Positions 45,194 to 54,519 of a stretch of 64,000 nt of DNA are shown one piece after another. A program made the translations under genes and the position numbers. Origin of the DNA: Plazaster borealis (Eukaryota; Echinodermata; Asteroidea; Forcipulatida; Labidiasteridae); assembly GCA_021014325.1 (NCBI GenBank), contig JAJGQC010000560.1:186001-250000 (forward strand), written 5' to 3'. Every line of letters begins with the position of its first letter. Position 1 is the first letter of the stretch. The notes under the pieces are model-generated. The model was given only the letters and a program-made list of their open reading frames with translations, was not told the origin of the DNA and did not search any database.

Positions 45194-45394
45194 CCGTATG
45201 AAAAGCAAGTGGAGGTTGAGCAGTTACAATATGAGCTGACTACCTCCGTATGCAGGAATGCCTCGGAGACTGCCGGCCTCAGGCAGAGGGTGATGGAGCT
45301 GGAGCTTCAGCTGGCAGAGACAAGACGAGAAGCTGATGAGTACTTCAGGGGAAGATTGCAGACCAACCTGGAGGCTATCGCTCTGGGCAATCAG
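45194..45394 (+). CDS. CCDC57: CCDC57 exon 12 (last one clearly seen)
   Basis: Acceptor CCTCTGCAG, donor GTGAGA, exactly 67 codons in phase 0: PYEKQVEVEQLQYELTT, then LRQRVMELELQLAETRR, EADEYFRG and AIALGNQ. The frame is intact. The C-terminal continuation was not identified with confidence. Confidence 0.88.
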
Positions 45395-45506
45395 GTGAGA
45401 TTACTTATGTAAGCACAAGCACAAAACACTTTGGGTTACCAGCCAAAATACCATTTCACATTTGGAATTTGTGACTGTTTCCTGCTAAATTGTGCTGAGC
45501 AATATT

Positions 45507-45687
45507 TTCTGCAATAAGCAGCTCTGTGCACAATAAATATTGCTTAACAATTTTCTGCTAAGCTAAATAAGCAGGGTACCAGTCACAGATGTTACATTGT
45601 GGCATTGTATTTTGGCCGGTGTAATTACCTCATTCTGGTATTAGCAAAATTTTGTTATGCTTGAGCAGCTCCATGAAATTGGGCCTT
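45507..45687. mobile_element. MITE, GGGCCCAATTTCATAGAGC family, with a partial copy upstream
   Basis: The right end is GCAGCTCCATGAAATTGGGCC. The interior shows AATATTGCTTAACAATTTTC and GGTACCAGTCACAGATGTTA as in the copy at 27807. Bases 45407-45506 look like an inverted partial copy of the same element. Confidence 0.75.
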
Positions 45688-46374
45688 GGAAGTTTTTCAG
45701 CTAGAGATGGAGACTTTGCAGTCTGACACTGGGTGAAAGGCAAGACTCTAATATCAGAAATGGAGATTGTGACCTGGAGGGCTGAGAACAAGAGCTGACT
45801 GTTGGGGGTAGGGGGGGGGAGTAGGGGGTACAGAAGACCTTGAGACCATACAAGTCTAGATAAGGTTTTACAAAGGAACTGTAAGAATTGTAATGTCGGA
45901 GACAAAATGTGCACTAAGCATAAACTCAAGATGGCTACTTTAATCAACAACTCGGTACATGTGACATTGGTAAAGTCCCAACACATGGTGGCGCTATAAC
46001 AGTTACATGAAGTATGATAATAGATTATTACATCTCCCCTTTTTTGCAACTGACAAGTGAATGTAAATGTAAATTTCTCACGTCGAATGTAAATAAAAAA
46101 CTCAAGATTTTTCCTCTCTCTCTCCCAACTCCAAAAATTGCCTCAATATGCTGTCAAGGGTTTTTTTTTTTACAACCTGCCCTTTTTTATATAAATTTAT
46201 TATTTTTTTTATATATTTTTTTTATTTTTATAAACAACAACAAGAAATACAAAACCAAGGAAATTTCTACCCTGGTATACTTGACGTTTTGTAAAAAAAA
46301 AAATACACATTTCCAATGGACTGTGGATGCAATCTAATGTTTGTTTGAGTAACAGTTCTGGTAGGTTTTACAGC
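45688..46374. other. Unassigned stretch with low-complexity runs
   Basis: A G-rich run lies at 45806-45830 (GGGGGTAGGGGGGGGGAGTA) and an AT-rich run at about 46180-46240. No exon was recognised. Confidence 0.5.
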
Positions 46375-47771
46375 CTACTTAGTAACATAGTCCTGTAAGT
46401 ATGCTGGGGGTTTTATGGTGCGACTGGACTGACGAGTGCATGCTGTTGGATTTTGAGGGGTTTTTACTGCGTTTTGTTCAGTGGGTGGTGGAATTTCCAA
46501 GTCCAAGTCAATCAGGGTTTGGAGAGATTTCCTCAAATCTCTTCTATTTCGACGGTAGGTTATTCCTTCAGGCGTTTGTACGATAAATGACCGTGGTGTA
46601 GATGCATTTGCAACAATCGATGCTTGTTTCCACTTGTTGTTATCTCGCAAAAGAACTGGTGCTCCTGCTTTGAACGATGGTAGGCTTTTTGCTCCATGAT
46701 CATAGTACAGTTTTTGCTGTTGTTGTTTGTCGTAAATCTTAGTTGGTATGTCATTAATCGTTTGCGGCTGGAGAAGTTTCGAAGATGTTGGAAAGCGTGT
46801 TTGAGTGCGTCTTCCAAAAACAACTGGGCAGGTGAAGGTAGTCCATCGCGGGGTGTTTCAAGATCCAGCAGGGCAAGGGATGGGTCAACTTTATCCGCTT
46901 TGGCTTTAGTAAGTAGTCGTTTCGCGATTTGGACTGCTTTTTCTGCACGACCGTTTGATTGCGGATAGTGAGGCGATGACGTTGTGTGTTTGATTTGATA
47001 CTCATCAACGAATGTACGAAATTCGAATGAATGTACTTGATGCAATGAATGTACTTGATGCAAACTGCGGGCCATTATCAGAAATCAGATGATCAGGCAT
47101 GCCATATAACGAGCGAACTGTTGCTTATAGTTATGGATGATTGCAGAAGATTTGGTGGAGGTCAATTTGCAGATTTCAATGTAATTGGAATAGTAATCCA
47201 CCAACACGAGGTAATGGTCTGTGCCAAGTTCACACAGATCTGCGCCTATTTTCTGCCATGGTCGTAGTGGTATTTCAGGTGCAATCATTGGTTCTTTTTG
47301 GTTCTTGTTTTGGTGTGCACTACAAATTTCACAGCGTGCAACCATGTCACTGATTTGAGCTGACATCCCTGGCCAGTACATAATGTCCCTTGCCAGTCTC
47401 TTTGATTTCTCCATTCCCTGGTGGCTTTCATGGATTTTTCCAAGCATCATTTGCCAAAGTTTCGCGGGAACAACAACTTTGTCAGCTTTGAAGATAATAC
47501 CCTCTTCGACGGTGAACTGATCAGGAATATCCCAATATGGACATAAGTTGGTGGCTAATTGCGATTTAAGTTCGGGCCAGCCAGTGTGGATAGTTTTCTG
47601 TAGTGCAATCATGATGGAATCCTTCCCACTTTCAGATTGAAGTTCTGCGATTCTCGTAAGTGACATAGGCAAACATGTCACCATGCATATCGGAACTGTG
47701 CTGTCACCATCTTCAACAGCTTCAGGTAGACAATTTCTACTGCGTGCGTCTGCTATCACAAGCTCTTTTCC
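46375..47771 (-). mobile_element. Ty3/gypsy retrotransposon fragment, integrase region
   Basis: Read on the minus strand from 47759, the frame starts in ADARSRN, the linker normally joining RNase H to integrase (usually ADALSR). It continues through the HHCC zinc domain (HESHQG and later CEIC) and the first catalytic Asp (GADLCEL) with DYYSNYIEI. A frameshift near 47093 separates this from the rest: the second Asp region, then [15 protein letters not shown] with the catalytic Glu, and a C-terminal module with YRRNRRDLRKSL. An 18 bp tandem duplication lies at about 47020-47057. Gag, protease, reverse transcriptase and RNase H of this copy are absent, and the upstream edge abuts satellite DNA. 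It is an inactive fragment. Confidence 0.85.
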
Positions 47772-48009
47772 TCTTTATCTGTGCGGACTCAGTAAATAAG
47801 CCATAGTTTGAGATATCTTGAGAGTTGTTAGAAGTTTGAATTTTGGGTCCAAAATCATAAAATTCACCATACCGGCATGGACAAATTTTCAGATTTGGGT
47901 CAAAATTTTTGTTTTGATTTTTTTTGGTTTCAAATGATACAGAACGGACTGCTGAAGACATTTTATCTGTGCGGACTCAGTAAATAAGCCATAGTTTGAG
48001 ATATCTTTT
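47772..48009. repeat. 182-190 bp satellite, left end of the array
   Basis: One and a quarter monomers of the same satellite that fills 54520-64000 (TTTATCTGTGCGGACTCAGT, GAGTTTGAATTTTGGG-type and ACAGAACGGACTGCTGAAGA blocks). It lies between the integrase fragment and the LTR at 48010. Confidence 0.9.
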
Positions 48010-48682
48010 TGTAACCGGTTTACATTTCCTAGACGCCAAGAAAGTCACAGAAGACACACGTTTTAGTTATTGTGCGTGAGTTTATTTTTAATTGCAATTT
48101 CTCAAAAGTTATATTTTGCAATTGTTACATCTAAAGACTACAATTGACAGTCACTACCAATTTGGAGGACCGAATAATAAGAGCCCTCAGCCCTTGCGTG
48201 GAAGTTGTCCCTTGTACAAGGCGAACAAGAGATGTAAATGCTTCAGCCGTTGCAGCCTCTGCCTCTCATGCCTTACTGTCGACCTTGAAGGTCCAAGATG
48301 AAAAAAGAACCCAACAACAAGCTAATGTAATAAGGTGCCGTAACACGTAAAGACTAGTACAGTATACTCTGTAGAGCAAGAGCTCTTAAAAAGGTGTCTT
48401 TTCGTTGCAACGCTGACTCCGCAAGTGACCACTCCCCAATTGCTACTCCAGTATAAGACTGTGCTAGAAAGCAACCAATTTGCTTGACTTCACGCAATAG
48501 TGGTAAAATTGAAAAGAAGTGATTTAACAAAACAAAACACTATTCAGCATCCCGCATTCCGACCGGGACCATACGAGAGAGTAACCTGCAGTGTACTATT
48601 GAGGGCGCTATCTACATTTACCATAAATATCAAAGTAATTGGATCGTGCCTGGCAGCGCGACTCGCCGTCTGGCTGGTCACA
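48010..48682 (-). repeat. LTR, distal copy
   Basis: Begins TGTAACCGGTTTACATTTCC and ends TGGCTGGTCACA on the plus strand. It differs from the copy at 53843 by scattered substitutions and small indels, indicating an old insertion. Confidence 0.8.
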
Positions 48683-49619
48683 TATGCCCAAAGATAAAAA
48701 AAAGATTTAATTACTTATCTTCTTATTTAGTTACAAGTGCCAACAATTATTATTTACAAGTGCTCTTTCATCCACCTGTGCCTGGCAGCACAACTTGCAG
48801 TCTGGCAGGTCACATATGCCCAAAGATAAAATAAAAAAATTCTAAAGTAAAGTTTCCTTCTAATATGACAATTAGTAAGTGGCATACTGCTCACTCCTTG
48901 AAATACAAGAACACGAGAAAACCTCTAAATGAGCAACCAACAATGATGCCAAAGGTGAACTTTAACATACAGCACATCCATAATAAAACTGGACTAACCA
49001 CAAAGATCAAGGTTGCCTGAAGCGAAAAAAAAGTGGCGTTTGTTTGCACTCAGGCATAGTACCAGAAAAGAGGTCATCTCCTTGCAATACACCAGAAATA
49101 ACTACTTCAATTTAAAACCTGCATTTCTCAAGTTTACTGTATCTCGGGAACCAAAAATGTTAAGTAAATTTTTATTTTTGTTCCACAAACTGGATGTGTA
49201 GTTCTGATTCAAAAATTTATTATTGCAGAATGCGACCTAACCATCCATGAAGTTCTTAGCCAGTTGTACGATGAAAATTACTCTGGCTCTCCACCCTCTA
49301 TAAGCTTGAAGTATGTCGTCACCCCGACTGGCTGTGAAAATTACTAAAACCAATACGGTGCACAAAACTCTAAGCTCCAGAATGCCATGAGTTGTGAAGA
49401 AAGAAATGACTAGCATCACTACAAGTAATGCAATGACATATAGAAAGATATTATCCAAAATAAGAGGAAATGCACCTAGTTGTTGTGACAAGACTGATCG
49501 TGGTTCTCGGAGTGGGTTTTATGCATTCCTTTCGTTGTCCACTTAGACCTTCTGAGGGAAGATGGCATTTCCACTTCATGCTTCTGTGTTTCCATATTGG
49601 GCACAATGACTCCTTAGTT
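48683..49619. other. Interior of the LTR element, no coding homology
   Basis: A 30-50 bp segment from the LTR end (CTGGCAGGTCACATATGCCC) is repeated at about 48779-48832. The rest shows no reverse transcriptase or other domain. The open frame at 49237-49491 (minus) is hydrophobic and unrecognised. Confidence 0.45.
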
Positions 49620-49897
49620 TAATTCAACAATTCAATTAGTGGTTGTAAGATGTTCAAGCCAATTAACCCTGGGACTTTTGTTTATGTTCTCTATGTTCTC
49701 GATGAACAGAATCTTTGACAATCAAGATCCCCATCTGTAAAATTGTCACACCTTCATACTCAACGTCAGTCTCAATGTAGCCCACATAAGGGATTTCATT
49801 CCCATCCGCTGAAGTAATTCTCAACCAAAGGTTGTCGTTATGAAGGTAGGAACCGGAAGGCTTAAATAAAGAAAGAAAACACTCTTCTGTTAATGTA
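49620..49897 (-). pseudogene. Retroelement aspartic-protease-like region, C-terminal part
   Basis: The minus strand reads LTEECFLSLFKPSG, then IPYVGYIETDVEYEG and GILIVKDS, followed by a GLIGLNIL-like stretch, as in the protease region between gag and pol of gypsy-like elements. It is separated from its active-site half (51429-51480) by the insertion 49912-51414. Confidence 0.65.
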
Positions 49898-51147
49898 GCC
49901 TTGATCAAGGCGTTGGAGTTTTTTTCTCAATTTTATTTTATTGTTTTCCTTTTTATTTTATTTGCGCCGCGCTACCCACCCGAGCTACCCCGCCCGAGCT
50001 GTGTGCACGGTGTCTGTGTGTGCAGTATGGTATGCGCGTGCTTGTGTGAGCTGTATGCGACACTCACCGAAACAACGCCTTGACGGTTCTGTCTCGAAGC
50101 CAATGACTCATTACTATAATGCGCGCAAAAGGCGAGACCCCATTGGTCAGTGGCGGAAGTATTGTTTACTCATTCTTATGAATATGCATGCAGTATCCAG
50201 ATGTGGCTACTGAACTGGCGCGCCGGTTTGAATTTGGGAATACTTTGTTATAATAATATCTATCTGAAAATGTTGCGTATTCTCCTCAGCTGAGCGAGAC
50301 AATGAGGGCATGGCAGGAATTAAACAAATGAGGTTGCTAGGATCAATTTGTAACATACATTACATACACCATTTTCCAGCAGGAAATGTCTCCATCTTGC
50401 ATCATTAAACAGTGATTTAATCATTGTTGGTGCATTCATTGGAGGTAAAAATATACAAAATAAAGACCTCAATAAACTACATTGTTGATTGTTTCATGAA
50501 GGCATATAGCTCATTGCACTTTTTATATCAATTTGGCTGCCCAACTAAAAAAGAGCTGCCTAACACCAAATTTCCCAAGTACACTCACTAGAACAGGGTA
50601 GCTAGAAATCTATTTCACATGTATGTGGCTGTATCCTGTCAATTTTTGTATAGCAGTAAATTCTTATAAGACCCTGTCTGAGAACAATTCAAAAGTATGA
50701 AGACGGTGTGAGTTGCTGCACAGAGTCGGACTTCGAGAGGACATGTCTGGAAAACACAGATGCAGAAACTACATCAACTCCAGAATTAATAACCAAAAGA
50801 ATGGCCAATGATCAGGGTAGTCCAATGAGGGAACTTGAGTGCAGCGCATAAAGCTCCAGGGGCCATGCCTGGGTTCAGCACTTGTGAGCTGACTGACCTG
50901 CCTCGCAGATTACCGGTCCAAAATGGCTGAGACAATGCTACACACAAACGCCATTAAGTCGGTACCTACTCACATCGCATCACATACAGTAAGCATGATA
51001 TGGTACAAAGGTCATAGTGAGAGAAGCTCGTGATTGGACGTCAAAATGAATAATTCATTTGCTTCCCATCCTGTGTTGTCTGCAATTGGTCTGACGAAAT
51101 ATTTAAATATTCATGAGCTGCATACTAGCATATCCGAGAGCCCCCCC

Positions 51148-51173
51148 ATTTTCGTCCAATATTGGACGAAAAT
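51148..51173. repeat. Perfect 26 bp palindrome
   Basis: ATTTTCGTCCAAT followed directly by ATTGGACGAAAAT, with no loop, inside the 1.5 kb insertion. Confidence 0.9.
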
Positions 51174-51277
51174 ATCAAGAAACACATTAAACCCGGAAGT
51201 TACAGACCCGTCAAGGCTGTCGGCCTGACGGCCTCCGCATGCGGAGAGTGGTACGAGTGCGGATGACCTGCGCACAG

Positions 51278-51375
51278 TGTTTGTACGGGCGTCGTGCGAT
51301 GTGATGCACACATTACACACAGTGTATACGGGTGGGTCGTGCGATGTGATACACACCTTACGCACAGCGTATACG
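51278..51375. repeat. Two diverged ~45 bp direct repeats
   Basis: ACGGGCGTCGTGCGATGTGA and ACGGGTGGGTCGTGCGATGT begin successive copies, each ending CACACAGTGTAT or CGCACAGCGTAT, followed by the start of a third. Confidence 0.8.
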
Positions 51376-51428
51376 GGTGGGTTTACGGCGTCTTTTTTGG
51401 AGTGAAATGCGACTGCCTTGATCAAGGC

Positions 51429-51480
51429 TACTGTTAATGTGGATACCATCGACCCTGTATCAACAAGACCATAACCTCTT
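51429..51480 (-). pseudogene. Retroelement aspartic protease active-site segment
   Basis: The minus strand reads GLVDTGSMVSTLTV. The DTGS active-site motif is intact, and the frame then runs into the insertion at 51428. Confidence 0.7.
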
Positions 51481-51606
51481 TACCACCAATTCGGATATAA
51501 ATCGTCGGGCAAGTACCCACAAGATTATGTTTTCCACAGTTAGAACCAATTGAGCCCACTCCATGTCTCCCATCCGATGGACTCGAATCAGTGGGAGAGT
51601 CTAGTT

Positions 51607-52282
51607 TTACGATGGTGACTTCATAGTTTTTCCAGACTTCAGCTGTCCAATCAACTCATGGGCCTCATGCAGCTGTCTCTTGTAACGTCTGTCCTTAGTG
51701 TGACCTAATCCTTTACAGAAATCACATTTCAATTTCGGTCTACTTCTATTTTCTTGATATTGATTAGACTCAGTTTTTCTCACTTCAGATCTCTTAAAGA
51801 TGTTCTCATGGACTAATTTTGTTACCTCCTCAATTTGTTGTTGCTGCTGATGAATTTGTTGTTGTTGCTGCTTAACTATGTCAAGTAATGCCTGGGTCTC
51901 AGATTTAGTACTGGTACTAGCAGATGCTCTAGCTACTTCCACCAGAACTTGTTGTTTACTAAAATTATCATTAGATGGCTCATCAGCCCAGTCCATGGCA
52001 TCGGACCTTAAGTCAAAGAACTCGCAGTTAGGCGTTTCTTTTACCCTCTTCCTTAGATGTTTTCAAGAAGAACATCCCCAACACCATCTGCAAACTGGTC
52101 ACAAAGAACCTGTTGTTCATGTGTAATAAGATGAGGAGACTTCCGACTGGCCCTGTTAAACAAGTCCAATAATGCATGTGAAAAATCTCTGATGTTTTCT
52201 CCTTCTCTTTGTTTTCTATCAAAGAAAGCTCGTTGGAATCTTTCACCGGAGTTAACCAACCTGAACATTTCATCTTGAACAT
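51607..52282 (-). pseudogene. Retroelement gag-like C-terminal region
   Basis: Two minus-strand frames: FQRAFFDRKQREGENIRDF with HALLDLFNRAS (52282-52053), then a Gln-rich coil and a zinc-knuckle-like CDFCKGLGH (51996-51607). The knuckle has C-x2-C-x4-H, but the final Cys is replaced, and a frame change separates the two parts near 52020. This is the C-terminal part of a gypsy-like capsid/nucleocapsid region. Confidence 0.7.
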
Positions 52283-52810
52283 TTGAACATTTGAGTGGAC
52301 ACTCTGGTGGTGGTGGTATATTTTATTCTCATACCAGCTTTGAAATTTTGTGCCTTTCCAAAAATATTGAGGTTACACCATAGAGTCCAATACATTTTAG
52401 ACAAATTTCTGGAAGTTTTACTATTCACCACTTTTCAGTAAATGGACACTGAACACTCATTGACAACATTATGTGTCAACATTTAAAAAGGTAAAAAGGT
52501 TCCCCTCGATTTCTTGAAATTGCTTAAATACATATAAAAGAGCGTGGTGATACTTCACCTGAGACCAACATTTTTAGTACAAAAGGTCTGTGCATATAGA
52601 TCCAATTGCTGAAACACTTTTGGTGCATACTCTGCACATTTTTTATGCCATTATGAGATCCATGTTGTAGTAATTTTACTTGGCTGGTAGCCTGACACAG
52701 TACTGGCATTCGCTTGCAGAGACATTGGTTGTTAGTCTCTGAAAAATGTGGTTGTTAGTTTTTGTAATAATGCGGTAGAAGTTTGGTGGTGTATTTTTCC
52801 TATTCTGCAG

Positions 52811-52971
52811 GTACAAGTCAGACTGTTGAAGCTTCTGCATCTCATGCCACCTCCAACCTCCTGCCCTACACTTACCATCACTACAGAGAGACCACCAGTT
52901 GCTACTCACAGTAACGTGATGCAATTCAGAAGTAACGCCTACAAACCGTTGCCGGTAAAGCGCAAGACGAG
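52811..52971 (+). other. Exon-like open frame with strong splice signals, unassigned
   Basis: Preceded by TTTTTCCTATTCTGCAG and followed by GAG-GTAATG. It is open for 53 codons, with VQVRLLKLLHLMPPPTSC at the start and NAYKPLPVKRKTR at the end. It is on the same strand as CCDC57, and its phase (0) fits exon 12 (45394). It could be a CCDC57 C-terminal exon displaced into or captured by the retroelement, or retroelement 5' sequence resembling an exon. I could not decide. Confidence 0.35.
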
Positions 52972-53086
52972 GTAATGCATGCTGTTTGCTTGCTTGCACA
53001 GTGCTGTACTCTAGCCTTATTAATTTGTTTATTGTCCTATAATAACTTTTACTCCACGTGATCAGCAGGTAACTTTGTATGTAGCT

Positions 53087-53478
53087 ATGGCAACAGGAGG
53101 CAAAATAGCTTGGTCCCCGGTCCCTAAGCAGAGGTCTGAAGAAGAATTAGTAGACCAGATTAAGAAACTAGAGAATTAGTTAAATGCAGTTACTACTGGA
53201 CCAAAAGCTAAAACTGCCCCATCATTTTTGTTGATGCCGAGTCAGAAGAAGTTAGTGTCTTTTTCAAGGTCCTCTGATTCTAGTTTAAAGTTAGAAGATT
53301 GGATTTGTGATGTGAAGGCGACTATCAAATCCCGTCCACTATCAGATAGCGATAAGGTTGACTTTGTTTTCCAACATCTGTCTGGGCCGGCAAGAGAGGA
53401 AGTAAAGTTTAGACCTCGTAAGTCGATGGAAGATGTTTTTAAAATTCTTAGAGAAGTTTTTGGAGATCAGGGTTCATC
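53087..53478 (+). pseudogene. Retroelement gag-like N-terminal region
   Basis: The frame from the ATG at 53087 (MATGGKIAWSPVP) has a stop at 53177-53179 and continues with LKLEDWICDVKATIKSRPLS, VDFVFQHLSGPAREEV and VFKILREVFGD, a pattern of gypsy-like capsid proteins. The family-like sequence ends near 53478. The following repeat of PKAMLKI is not gag-like. Confidence 0.65.
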
Positions 53479-53842
53479 TGTTAAAGATACCACAACTGTA
53501 CTTGGAGTTCAAATTCAAAACTTGGGAATGACCAGAAACATCCCCAAAGCAATGTTGAAAATCAAGGCTCCCAAAGCAATGTTGAAAATCAGCGATGCAC
53601 GTTGAAGTGTAAAAGACTCTCAGATGTAGTATAAAAGGGTAGTGTCTCCACGGTTGAAACTTAGGAAGAACCACGAACATCCATTGGCATGGCTCTCAAA
53701 GCCCTGTAAATTCAGCGAAGCAGGTCAAAGTCTAAAAAGACTCCCAGATGCAGTAAAAGGTGTGACTGTCCTTAGTAATTAAAATGATATATATATAAAT
53801 GTTTATATTTTTATTTTTGGCGACTGCCGACTACGCCATTTT

Positions 53843-54519
53843 TGTAACCGAGGTGGTAGGTATGGTTTAAATTTCCTAGACACCAAGAAAGTCACAGAAG
53901 ACACGTTTTAGTTATTGTACGTAAGTTTATTTTTAATTGCAATTTCTCAAAATTTTGCAATTGTTACATCTAAAAACTACAATTGACAGTCACTACCAAT
54001 TTGGAGGACCTAGTAATAAGAGCCCTCGGTCCTTGCCAGGAAGTTGTCCCTTGTACAAGGCAAACAAGAGATGGAAATGCTTCAGCCGTTGCAGCCTCTG
54101 CCTCTCATGCCTTACTGTCGACCTTGATAGTCCAAAATAAAAAAGGAACCCAACAACAAGCTAATGTAATAAGGCGCCGTAACACGTAAAGACTATAACA
54201 GTATACTCTGTAGAGCAAGAGCTCTTAAAAGGTGTCTTTTCGTTGCAACGCTGACTCCGCAAGTGACCACTCGCAAATTGCTACTCCAGTATGAGACTGT
54301 GCTATAAAGCAACCAATTTGCTTGACTCAATCAATAGTGGTAAAATTGAAAAGAAGTGATTTAAGAAAACAAAACACTATTCAGCATCCCGCATTCCGAC
54401 CGGGACCATACAAGAGAGTAACCTGCAGTGTACTACTGAGGGCGCTATCTACATTTACCATAAATATCAAAGTAATTGGATCGTGCCTGGCAGCACGACT
54501 CGCCGTCTGGCTGGTCACA
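53843..54519 (-). repeat. LTR, proximal copy
   Basis: Begins TGTAACCGAGGTGGTAGG and ends TGGCTGGTCACA on the plus strand. The satellite resumes directly at 54520. Confidence 0.8.

Larger units (their letters stand above)
33264..45394 (+). pseudogene. CCDC57: CCDC57 (coiled-coil domain-containing 57), multi-exon, decayed
   Basis: Eleven exons over 12 kb translate to a long coiled coil collinear with vertebrate CCDC57, a centrosome and centriolar-satellite protein tied to microtubules and cilia. Diagnostic blocks in order are QEWRELQELRTQ, YNLRLLAERDQELEQYD, SELKI, LKVKLMSKEM, LDKYAREKN, LAKVSLDMVTKDL, ELDWQRRCED, DRDHAFATL, ENMLLRDVVHGMREDMEQL, YVKILEKESRDLK and QLAETRREADEYFRG. Introns are kept, so this is not a retrocopy. 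Lesions: one-base loss at about 38358; donor lost after 39588; stops at 40248-40253 and 40302-40304; stop at 44536-44538 and a frameshift near 44640-44690; one expected exon between 35723 and 36181 not found; no in-frame ATG in exon 1. So many independent lesions make a functional product unlikely. Intact exons remain well conserved, so the decay looks recent or the sequence contains errors. Confidence 0.85.
49898..51428. mobile_element. 1.5 kb insertion flanked by a 14 bp palindromic duplication
   Basis: The 14 bp palindrome GCCTTGATCAAGGC occurs at 49898-49911 and 51415-51428. The protease reading frame runs up to one copy and resumes at the other, so the 1503 bp between (49912-51414) is an insertion and the 14 bp are its target duplication. 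The insert has no clear terminal inverted repeats and no poly-A tail. It contains two diverged copies of GTCGTGCGATGTGATACACA near its right end and a 26 bp palindrome at 51148-51173. The class is unknown. Confidence 0.75.
52283..53480 (+). other. Inverted segment within the LTR element
   Basis: The N-terminal gag portion lies here on the plus strand (53087-53478), while the C-terminal portion starts at 52282 on the minus strand. By homology the two parts should be continuous, so this ~1.2 kb segment has been inverted inside the element. Edges are approximate. Confidence 0.55.
48010..54519 (-). mobile_element. LTR retrotransposon inserted in satellite, no reverse transcriptase
   Basis: Two direct repeats of about 675 bp (48010-48682 and 53843-54519), each starting TGTAACCG and ending GGTCACA, bound the element. 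Satellite flanks both sides in register (left ...GATATCTTTT, right TTTAGAGTTC..., against the unbroken form GATATCTTTAGAGTTC), suggesting a 4 bp TTTA-type target duplication with one change. A possible primer-binding site (TGGCGTAGTCGGCAGTC, minus strand) lies next to the LTR at 53843, so the element reads on the minus strand. Inside are gag and protease remnants, a local inversion and a 1.5 kb nested insertion. No reverse transcriptase, RNase H or integrase was found, so it is defective. Confidence 0.75.

Noticed and set aside
49898..49911. GCCTTGATCAAGGC as a regulatory operator
   Set aside because: Its second copy at 51415 and the split protease frame explain it as a target-site duplication.
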